Shown in pieces: positions 40,969 through 48,012 of a stretch of 64,000 nucleotides of DNA; positions within the stretch are counted from its first letter, which is position 1, and each line of letters begins with the position of its first letter. The position numbers were made by a program, and so were the translations under genes. The stretch lies in assembly GCF_019634775.1 (NCBI RefSeq), contig NZ_JAHCAS010000002.1, positions 434,001-498,000 of the forward strand, read 5' to 3'. The notes beneath the pieces are model-generated. The model was not told the origin of the DNA. It searched no databases and saw nothing but the letters and a program-made list of their open reading frames with translations. This DNA is from Dokdonella sp. (lineage in GTDB: Bacteria; Pseudomonadota; Gammaproteobacteria; Xanthomonadales; Rhodanobacteraceae).

Positions 40969-42120
40969 TTACAGGCCGAGTGCCTTGGCCTTGAGCGCGT
41001 CGTAGTCCGCCTGTGTGATCAGGCCCATGTCGAGCATTTCCTTGGCTTTCTTCAGTTTGGTGACCGGGTCTTCGGCGGCGGGTGCGGCCGGCGTGACCGG
41101 CTGCTGCAGGGCGCCGAGGCCGCCCATCATGCCGGAGGCCATGCCGATGCCCATCATGCCGGCCGCGCCGCCGTTCTCGCCGGCGGCCTGCATGCCCGCG
41201 GCGACGCTGGCCTGCAGGTTCGAGTTGCCGCGCGAGCCGGCCAATGCGTCGGCACGCTGCACGGTCTTGAGCAGTTCGCGCGTGTTGGCGTCGTACTCGA
41301 TCGAGACGATGGCGGTCTTGACGATGGCCAGGCCGCGGTCGGTCCTCCACTGGTAGGCGTTTTCCACCGCGTCGGAAAGGCTTTTGGCGAAGCCGATCGA
41401 ATCCTGCTGCAGTTTGCTGATGCGGTTGCCCTTGGCCGGGTCGTTCGAGTACAGGCTGAAGGCCGGCGCAAGCGAGCCAACCACCTCGTTGAACAATTGA
41501 CCGGCCGCGGCGTTGTCCATGTCGGTGAAATCGAAGATCTTGCCCGGCTGCAGGAAGCTGGCCGGCACATAATTCTTCACGAACAGGATCGGGTCGACGA
41601 TCTTCAGCGTGTACGAGCCGCGCGTGACCGCGCCGACCTGGGCATTGAGATACCCGTCGTCCCAGTAGATCTCGGACTGCGTGCCGAAGCGGTTGTCCGG
41701 CAGTTCCTTCAGCGAGACGAAGAACGCGGCCTGCTGCGAGCCCGGCTGGCCGCCGAACTTGAAGCGCTCCCAGCTCTGCATGATGAGCGGGCTGACGATG
41801 CCGTCGCCGGCGAAGATCGATTTCGAATTGATGTCGTCCGAACGCCACTCGTAGCCACCCGGCTCGGCGGCGAAGCCGGTGATCTTGCCGTCCTGGAACA
41901 GCAGCAGGCCATAACCCTCGGGGACGATGATCTTCGAGCCGTTGGTGATGATGTTCGAGGAGGCCGAAGTGTTCGAACCGCGTCCGGCGTTGCTGCCTTG
42001 CGGGACGGCGGCGAACAGTGCCGCGGTCGACGGCAGGCCGGCCGGGACCGTGTAAAAGTCCTTCCACTGATCGGCGAGTGTGCCGCCGATCGCTCCCACC
42101 ACCGCTTGCAAAAGACCCAT
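40969..42120 (-). CDS. SPFH-domain protein with C-terminal SHOCT motif
   Basis: I use the ATG at 42120 (MGLLQAVVGAIGG), five bases after AGGAG; a GTG two codons earlier falls inside that site. The 383-residue protein has an SPFH/Band-7 region (SKIIVPEGYGLLLFQDGKIT ... GAVTRGSYTLKIVDPILFVK). It then has a Gly/Met/Ala-rich linker near 310-345 and ends in a SHOCT motif, DPVTKLKKAKEMLDMGLITQ followed by ADYDALKAKALGL. SPFH proteins form membrane-associated rings or scaffolds; SHOCT is a short oligomerisation module. It is the first gene of the cassette. Confidence 0.9.
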   Translation of the reverse strand: MGLLQAVVGAIGGTLADQWKDFYTVPAGLPSTAALFAAVPQGSNAGRGSNTSASSNIITNGSKIIVPEGYGLLLFQDGKITGFAAEPGGYEWRSDDINSKSIFAGDGIVSPLIMQSWERFKFGGQPGSQQAAFFVSLKELPDNRFGTQSEIYWDDGYLNAQVGAVTRGSYTLKIVDPILFVKNYVPASFLQPGKIFDFTDMDNAAAGQLFNEVVGSLAPAFSLYSNDPAKGNRISKLQQDSIGFAKSLSDAVENAYQWRTDRGLAIVKTAIVSIEYDANTRELLKTVQRADALAGSRGNSNLQASVAAGMQAAGENGGAAGMMGIGMASGMMGGLGALQQPVTPAAPAAEDPVTKLKKAKEMLDMGLITQADYDALKAKALGL

Positions 42121-42193
42121 GGCCACTCCTGCTTTCCGGGGCGGGCACCGTACCCGCCGGTTGGCACACTATACCGTTGCCGGATGACAAAGG

Positions 42194-42321
42194 AGCATCG
42201 CCGCCGAAGGGACTTTTGCAGGGGCTCCCGGGCGGAGGAAATGGAATGTCGTAGGAGCCCGTTCACGAGCGACCGGGTGTTGCGATGAATCGAAAACCAT
42301 CGCCCCTGAAGGGGCTCCTAC
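42194..42321. repeat. Cluster of three REP-like elements (family 1)
   Basis: GCATCGCCGCCGAAGGGACT (42194), GTAGGAGCCCGTTCACGAGC (42251) and CCATCGCCCCTGAAGGGGCT plus CCTACC (42298-42321) lie in the gap before the TrmY-like gene. Confidence 0.75.
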
Positions 42322-42351
42322 CGATTCATGATGTCGGTCGCAATGCAGGCA

Positions 42352-42945
42352 TCAACGCCGGTCGAGCTCGTGGTGGATCAGCACGATGCATTGCGAGGCG
42401 AACAGCATTCTCGATCCGAGCGTGAGTTTTTTCGCGCCGAGGCGTTCGAGGCCGCGCAAGGTGTTCTTTGGCATCGGGATATGGTCGGTCAACAGGAAAC
42501 ACGGGTTTTCGTCGAACACCTGCTCGTGGATCGGCAGGCCCTTCCGGTCCATCACGTACAGGGCGTGGTCTGCGGCCAGCCGTTGCACGAGCCGCTCGAA
42601 GCTGATCGTCTGCACGCTGACACCGGCTTCGACGGCCCGCGTTTCTTCCTTGCCCATGCCCGCCGACGCATCGAGCGCCCTGGCGATCCTGCCGAGCAGC
42701 GCACGTTCGTCGAAACCACCGATATCACGCATGACGTCAGCCTCGAAGCGGATCGTGCGTGAGTAGTCGGGCGTGCTTTCGAGCACGAGATAGATCACCA
42801 CATCCGGCCGATGCGACTGCGCCACGAAGATCGCGTTCATCAGCGCGTGGGCGAGGATCTCCACATGCACCTCGCTGCCGACCGATGCCAGCAACGTCTT
42901 GCCGTCCGTCGGCGCTGCTCGCGCCCGCAGTACGAAAGTTCTCAT
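42352..42945 (-). CDS. TrmY-like SPOUT methyltransferase (DUF358)
   Basis: The 197-residue reading from 42945 (MRTFVLRARAAPTDGKTLLA) aligns through its length with archaeal TrmY, the tRNA pseudouridine-54 N1-methyltransferase. It has HVEILAHALMNAIFVAQSHR, PDVVIYLVLEST, RTIRFEADVMR, ENPCFLLTDHIPMPK and the C-terminal knot LGSRMLFASQCIVLIHHELDRR. The last two blocks form the trefoil-knot SAM site. Bacterial relatives occur sporadically (e.g. Vibrio) and lack an assigned substrate, since bacterial tRNA position 54 is normally ribothymidine. Methylation of some RNA base is likely; the target is open. Confidence 0.87.
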   Translation of the reverse strand: MRTFVLRARAAPTDGKTLLASVGSEVHVEILAHALMNAIFVAQSHRPDVVIYLVLESTPDYSRTIRFEADVMRDIGGFDERALLGRIARALDASAGMGKEETRAVEAGVSVQTISFERLVQRLAADHALYVMDRKGLPIHEQVFDENPCFLLTDHIPMPKNTLRGLERLGAKKLTLGSRMLFASQCIVLIHHELDRR

Positions 42946-43107
42946 GCGTGCATTGTCACCGTAAAACCGGGCGAGGTCGCGGTGCGCACGCTTCCGGGTC
43001 GGTCCTCGTGGTCGCTCCACCGCCCGGGATAGGCCCATCGGCATGGGTCAACGGCCGTATCGATGCAGTACCTTCGGCGGTTCCGATCGAATCCGCCGGG
43101 GGTTGCC

Positions 43108-45567
43108 ATGCTCACATCGCGCCAGACGATTGCCGCCTGCCTGCTCGTTCTGACCGCCAGCGCGCAGGCGCAGTACAAGCAGCCGCCTGAGCCCTTGCTC
43201 GGCGTGATGCGTGCACCACTGATTCCGTCGCCGCAGCCCGACCCCACCGGCACCACGCTGCTGCTGGTGCAGCAGGCACAGTACCCGTCGATTGCGCGCG
43301 TGGCCGAGCCTTATCTGGCCCTGGCCGGCGTGCGCATCGAGCCGCGTGCCCACACCCGGCACGACATGTCCAGCGGCTACGGTATCCGCACCTGTCTCGA
43401 AGGATTCGTTCTGGTGGATATCGCCACGCGCAAGCAGACCCCGGTGACATTGCCGGAAGGGGCGTGTCCGGGTAGTCCAAGTTGGGCTCCCGATGGCAGT
43501 CGCATCGCCTTCAGCAACACGACTGACACCACGGTGGAGCTGTGGGTGGCCGATGCGAAGACCGGCGTTGCCAGGCGCATGGACGGCATCCATCTGAACA
43601 CCATCCTCGGCGGTGCGTTTGAGTGGTTGGGTGATGGCAGGCGGCTGCTGGTCAAGGCAGTGCCCGCCGGCCGTGGCGGCGCACCCGTCAGATCGCCGGT
43701 TCCACCCGGGCCGGACATCAAGGACGCCACCGGAGGCGGTGGCGAGAGCAGTACCTACGAGGCGCGCGACACGTTGTCCAGTCCCGAAGACGAGGCAATG
43801 TTCACCTGGTACGCGACCTCGCGCCTGGCCAAGGTGGATGTGGACGGTGGCACGCTCACCCGCGTCGGCGAGGCTGGGGTCATCGGCCGGGTGGCTGTCG
43901 CACCCGATGGTCGCCATGTGTTGATCGAAACATTGCAGCCGCCGTACTCCTACGTCACCACGTGGGAGAGATTCGCGCGCGATGTCACGGTGCTCGACCT
44001 CGCCAGTGGCAAGGCGTACACCATCGCGAACTTGCCCGCCGCCGAGAATGTACCGGTGCGTGGCGTGCCGACCGGTCCACGCGACCATGGCTGGCGCGCG
44101 AATGAACCGGCCACTCTGCTGTTCACCGAGGCACTGGATGGCGGCGATTGGCGCAACGAGGTTCCCGAGCGCGATCGCGTCCTGATGTGGCGCGCTCCGT
44201 TCAAGCGTGCACCGGTCGAGATCACCCGCACCGCGCAGCGATATGCCGGACTTTCCTGGTTCGAGAAGGGGACGCAGGCCCTGCTCACGCAGTTCGATGC
44301 GAACAAGCGCTGGCTTCGCGTGACGCTGGTTGACGTGGACAGGCCGCGTCAGGCTGGGCGTGTGCTGTGGGATCGTTCGCTCGATGAGCGCTACGCCAAT
44401 CCCGGCATGCCCATGTTGCGCATCCTCCCCAATGGTGCTGCCGTGCTGCGCGAGGAAAACGGCCATCTGTTCCTGAGCGGCCCCGGATCCTCTCCGACCG
44501 GCGATCGCCCGTTTCTTGATCGCTACAGGCTTGCCGATGGCAACACCGAGCGTGTGTTCCGCAGTGCGCCGGATGCGTATGAGCGTGCGTTCGGCTTTGC
44601 CGGCGATACGTCCAGGTTGCTCACCTGGCACGAATCGCCCGTCGATCCGCCCAATGCATTCTTGCGCACGCTCGGTGAGCCATCCGTCGATGCGGAAGCG
44701 GGAGAGGCCGCACGCGCATCCACTCGCGAGCCGATCACCACGTTCATCGATCCTGCGCCGCTGGTGCGGCAGGTCAAGAAGCGCCTGGTCACCTATCAAC
44801 GCAAGGACGGCGTGAATCTGTCGTTCACGCTCTACACACCGCCGGGCTATGTGGAAGGCACACGAGTGCCGGCCATCCTGTACGCCTATCCGATGGATTT
44901 CGCCGATCCGTCGAAGGCGGGACAGGTGACCGGTTCGGAGCAGACTTTCACCCGCCTTGCGAACTACCGCCTGCTGCTGCTGGCCGGATACGCCATCATC
45001 GACAACGCGGCGTTTCCCATCGTCGGTGATCCGCGCACCGCGTATGACAGCTATCTGGAGCAGCTCGTTGCCAACGCCGAAGCGGCGGTCGAAAAGGCGG
45101 TGGAGCTGGGCGTGGTCGATCGTGACCGCATCGGTGTCACCGGCCACAGCCACGGGGCATTGATGACGGCCAATCTGCTCGCGCATACCGACCTGTTCCG
45201 TGCCGGCGTGGCTTCCAGCGGAGGCTACAACAAGACGCTGACGCCATTCGGCTTCCAGAACGAGCGCCGTTCCTTCTGGACCGCGCCCAAGGCCTACGAG
45301 CAAAGCTCGGCGTTCTTCCACGCCGACAAGATCAACGAACCGATCCTCATCGTGCACGGCAGCGACGACGCCAACCCGGGCACCGAACCCACCCAGTCGC
45401 CGCGCCTGTTCCAGGCGGTGCGCGGCAACGGGGGTACGGCAAGGCTGGTCATGCTGCCGTTCGAGCCACACTGGTATTCAGCGCGGGAATCCAACGAGCA
45501 TTTCGTGGCGGAGATGCTGGAATGGTTCGATCGCTACGTGAAACCGCCAAGGGCGGGAAGCAAGTAG
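43108..45567 (+). CDS. Exported S9-family (glutamyl-endopeptidase/prolyl-oligopeptidase-like) serine peptidase
   Basis: From the ATG at 43108 (signal peptide cut after TASAQA) the protein has 819 residues. The first 600 or so form a beta-propeller. The C-terminal alpha/beta-hydrolase domain has nucleophile Ser in GVTGHSHGALM, acid Asp in HGSDDANPGTEP and His in PFEPHWYSARES. The sequence VRQVKKRLVTYQRKDGVNLS at the domain start and the His context are those of the S9 'cGEP-like' glutamyl-endopeptidase group. It should cleave peptides in the periplasm. It is divergent from the TrmY-like gene and converges with a second S9 peptidase. Confidence 0.9.
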   Translation: MLTSRQTIAACLLVLTASAQAQYKQPPEPLLGVMRAPLIPSPQPDPTGTTLLLVQQAQYPSIARVAEPYLALAGVRIEPRAHTRHDMSSGYGIRTCLEGFVLVDIATRKQTPVTLPEGACPGSPSWAPDGSRIAFSNTTDTTVELWVADAKTGVARRMDGIHLNTILGGAFEWLGDGRRLLVKAVPAGRGGAPVRSPVPPGPDIKDATGGGGESSTYEARDTLSSPEDEAMFTWYATSRLAKVDVDGGTLTRVGEAGVIGRVAVAPDGRHVLIETLQPPYSYVTTWERFARDVTVLDLASGKAYTIANLPAAENVPVRGVPTGPRDHGWRANEPATLLFTEALDGGDWRNEVPERDRVLMWRAPFKRAPVEITRTAQRYAGLSWFEKGTQALLTQFDANKRWLRVTLVDVDRPRQAGRVLWDRSLDERYANPGMPMLRILPNGAAVLREENGHLFLSGPGSSPTGDRPFLDRYRLADGNTERVFRSAPDAYERAFGFAGDTSRLLTWHESPVDPPNAFLRTLGEPSVDAEAGEAARASTREPITTFIDPAPLVRQVKKRLVTYQRKDGVNLSFTLYTPPGYVEGTRVPAILYAYPMDFADPSKAGQVTGSEQTFTRLANYRLLLLAGYAIIDNAAFPIVGDPRTAYDSYLEQLVANAEAAVEKAVELGVVDRDRIGVTGHSHGALMTANLLAHTDLFRAGVASSGGYNKTLTPFGFQNERRSFWTAPKAYEQSSAFFHADKINEPILIVHGSDDANPGTEPTQSPRLFQAVRGNGGTARLVMLPFEPHWYSARESNEHFVAEMLEWFDRYVKPPRAGSK

Positions 45568-45602
45568 AGGTCTCCACGACGGGTTGGGGTCGAGCTGGTG
45601 TC

Positions 45603-45700
45603 GGGATGCTCTGATCCATTCCACAACGGCGTCAACGTCCTGCGCGGGCGCAACCCGGCGTTGCGCCGGCTCGACAGACGGCCCGGGGCCGCGGGTTGCA
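45603..45700 (+). repeat. Dispersed repeat family 2 copy
   Basis: GGGATGCTCTGATCCATTCC then ACAACGGCGTCAACGTCCTG, followed by CGGCGTTGCGCCGGCTCGAC, which is also present in the copy at 54335-54509. Confidence 0.72.
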
Positions 45701-45726
45701 GCAATCGCCTCCGGGGCGCACAAAGG

Positions 45727-45752
45727 AAGAACCCGGCCGGAGCCGGGTTCTT
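45727..45752. terminator. Bidirectional terminator between two converging peptidase genes
   Basis: Perfect 11-base stem AAGAACCCGGC/GCCGGGTTCTT with a four-base loop, T-rich on the minus-strand exit (TTCTTCCTTTG), 20 bases after the minus-strand gene. Confidence 0.8.
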
Positions 45753-45771
45753 ACGCAAGCCTGTTCGATGC

Positions 45772-47799
45772 TCAGTTCGTCTTGCCCATGCCGCAGCTTG
45801 TGTTGAGGAAGTCTTCCATCAAGGTGAACTGGGTACGGAAGTGGCGCGGGTACCACGGCAAGCTGTGCGGCTGGTCGGGGATCAGCTCGTACTTCGCCGT
45901 GACATGGTTCTTGACGCCGTTGTAGAAGCTCTGCGCGTGCCAAGCGGGGGTGCGCACGTCGCGGTCGCCGACATAGAGCAGGACCGGGATATTGGCCTTG
46001 TCGGTGTTCCTGATCGGGTCCATGCCCTTGACCGTGCGACCCTGCAGCAGGCGCTGCAGGCGATTCTCGCTCCAGCGCACGCCGAGCTTGCCGAGGTCTG
46101 TGACTGGAGCGCCGGAGATTGCGCACTTGTATGGACTGTTCGGCCGCACCACCGCGGCAGCGGCGGCAAAGCCACCGTATGAATAACCAAAGATGACCAG
46201 GCGCTTTGGATCGGCGATGCCCTCCTTCACCAGCCAGGCGGCACCATCATCCTTGTCATCCTGCATCTTCTGGCCCCACTCGGCGTCACCTGCCAGCCAA
46301 AGCTTGCGGCCGAGATCGGTGGAGCCGCGGTACTGCGGGCGCAGCACGGCGTAGCCGCGTGAGGTGAAGTAGGGGATCCAGGTGCTGCGATCCCAGCCAC
46401 CGTAGTCGCGCGCCCAGGGGCCGCCATGCGGATGGATCACCGTCGGCAGCGGGCCCTTGTCCCTGCTCCAACCGGCGGGGAGGTCGAGGATGGCCGGAAT
46501 GGTCAGGCCGTCACGCGCCTTGTAGCTGACCCAGCGCTGCTCGCCGAGGCTGTTCGGGTCGATGCCGCTGCGCTCGGTACCGAGGGTCTTGACCGGCTTG
46601 CCTTCGAGCAGCAGGCGGTAGGTCGGCGGATGGCGATTGCTCTGGGTCGAGAACAGCACTTTGCTGCGGTCGTCGGTGAAATCCAGGATGGTGACGTGCT
46701 GCCCCGGATATGCCTGCTTGAGGCCCTGGTGGATGCTTGCCATGCGTGGTTCCACCCACTGTGTTTCCGGCATCAACGCGCCGATGGTGAAGCCGATCAC
46801 CTTGTTGAAATCGCTTTTGCGCGTGCCGAAGCGCAGCGCCATGATCGAGTACTCGGGGTGCGCGATCAAAGGCTCATCGTCGAACTTCTTCGCCACCGGA
46901 TCGTACAGGTGCGCCTGTACCTGATCGGAGTTGCGGTCGGTGAGCACGTAGAACTTTCCGGATTCCTCGTCGCGGCCGACGATGTCCATGGTGTAGCGGT
47001 CGCTGAGCTTGGTCGTCAGCGCGTCATGGACCTCGAACTCGGTGGAGTTGGGTTTTCGGATCAGCACTCGCTGCTCGTAGTCGCCGCCGACCGGCTCGGT
47101 CTGCACGCGCGTCAGCAGGTCGCCGTTGCGTGCGTCGAACAGGCCTGGCTGCGAGCGTCCGGTGGCGCGGAACAGCACCTCGGTGTCCTTGGTGCGCAGG
47201 TTGTAGCGCTGGTATTCGCGGCGGAAGGACGCGAGGTCCATCTGCACGATGATGACGTGGTCAGGGTCGAGCGGAAGCGTGCTGACGATGGAGGTGGTGC
47301 CGGCGATCTCGAAACAACGACGGGTGCGGTCGCTGACGTCGGTCGCGCGACCCTTGGAGACGAAGGCTTCCTCGATCTTGGCCTGCGTGGTGTCGGTGAG
47401 GTAGGGCTTGGTGACGAAAGTCTTGGTCGAGCCGATGCTCTTGCCCTCGCCACAGCCTCCGAGCTCGCCGGTCCACTCCTGGCGTGCCAGCACGAGGATG
47501 TGCCCCGACTTGATCGAGTCGGCCGCAATGAACTTCATCCGGCTGCCCGAGGCCGTGACGGTCGGTTCCTTGTCGAGATTGTCGAGATCCCAGTTCGCGA
47601 GTGATGTGTCGTACTCGTCGGCGCCCTGGCGACCGATCAGGGCAACCAGCTGTTTGCCGTCTGCACTCATCGAGATCGAACTGACTTCGGGCATCTTCGA
47701 CAGGGTTTCGATGGGAATCGGATCGGCCATGGCCGTTGCCGGTGCGACGAGGCAGACAGTCGCGGCGAGAGCGGGCCAGCGAGCAAGCTGCATGTTCAT
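45772..47799 (-). CDS. Exported S9-family prolyl-oligopeptidase-type peptidase
   Basis: A 675-residue protein. AGGAG lies six bases before the ATG at 47799 and a signal peptide ends TAMA-D. The N-terminal 400 residues should be a beta-propeller. The catalytic domain (from PTVIHPHGGPWARDYGG) has Ser in IFGYSYGGFAAAAA, Asp in YVGDRDVRTPAWHA and His in IPDQPHSLPWYPRH, the dipeptidyl- or acylaminoacyl-peptidase pattern. It lies behind the TonB receptor gene on the same strand, with a terminator between them, so it has its own transcript or depends on read-through. It probably degrades peptides in the periplasm. Confidence 0.92.
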   Translation of the reverse strand: MNMQLARWPALAATVCLVAPATAMADPIPIETLSKMPEVSSISMSADGKQLVALIGRQGADEYDTSLANWDLDNLDKEPTVTASGSRMKFIAADSIKSGHILVLARQEWTGELGGCGEGKSIGSTKTFVTKPYLTDTTQAKIEEAFVSKGRATDVSDRTRRCFEIAGTTSIVSTLPLDPDHVIIVQMDLASFRREYQRYNLRTKDTEVLFRATGRSQPGLFDARNGDLLTRVQTEPVGGDYEQRVLIRKPNSTEFEVHDALTTKLSDRYTMDIVGRDEESGKFYVLTDRNSDQVQAHLYDPVAKKFDDEPLIAHPEYSIMALRFGTRKSDFNKVIGFTIGALMPETQWVEPRMASIHQGLKQAYPGQHVTILDFTDDRSKVLFSTQSNRHPPTYRLLLEGKPVKTLGTERSGIDPNSLGEQRWVSYKARDGLTIPAILDLPAGWSRDKGPLPTVIHPHGGPWARDYGGWDRSTWIPYFTSRGYAVLRPQYRGSTDLGRKLWLAGDAEWGQKMQDDKDDGAAWLVKEGIADPKRLVIFGYSYGGFAAAAAVVRPNSPYKCAISGAPVTDLGKLGVRWSENRLQRLLQGRTVKGMDPIRNTDKANIPVLLYVGDRDVRTPAWHAQSFYNGVKNHVTAKYELIPDQPHSLPWYPRHFRTQFTLMEDFLNTSCGMGKTN

Positions 47800-47954
47800 G
47801 GGCTACTCCTGAGGGTGGGTGAGGGGTGTTTGAATACGCGCGCCGACCTGGGAACCCTCGCCGGGGACAACGCTTGGGAAATCCAGTCGAACCCGTTTGC
47901 GTTGGCGCCGCTTCGCCGCAGGGAAGTCGGAATCGAACGCCAAAACGGGTTCCG

Positions 47955-47986
47955 CAAAAGCCGACGGCCGGTTTCCCGGCCGTCGG
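47955..47986 (-). terminator. Rho-independent terminator after the TonB-receptor gene
   Basis: Perfect 11-base stem CCGACGGCCGG/CCGGCCGTCGG with a four-base loop, followed on the minus strand by CTTTTGCGG; 26 bases after the receptor stop. Confidence 0.8.
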
Positions 47987-48012
47987 TGTCCTTGCAGTGC
48001 GTGCCGCGCCTG

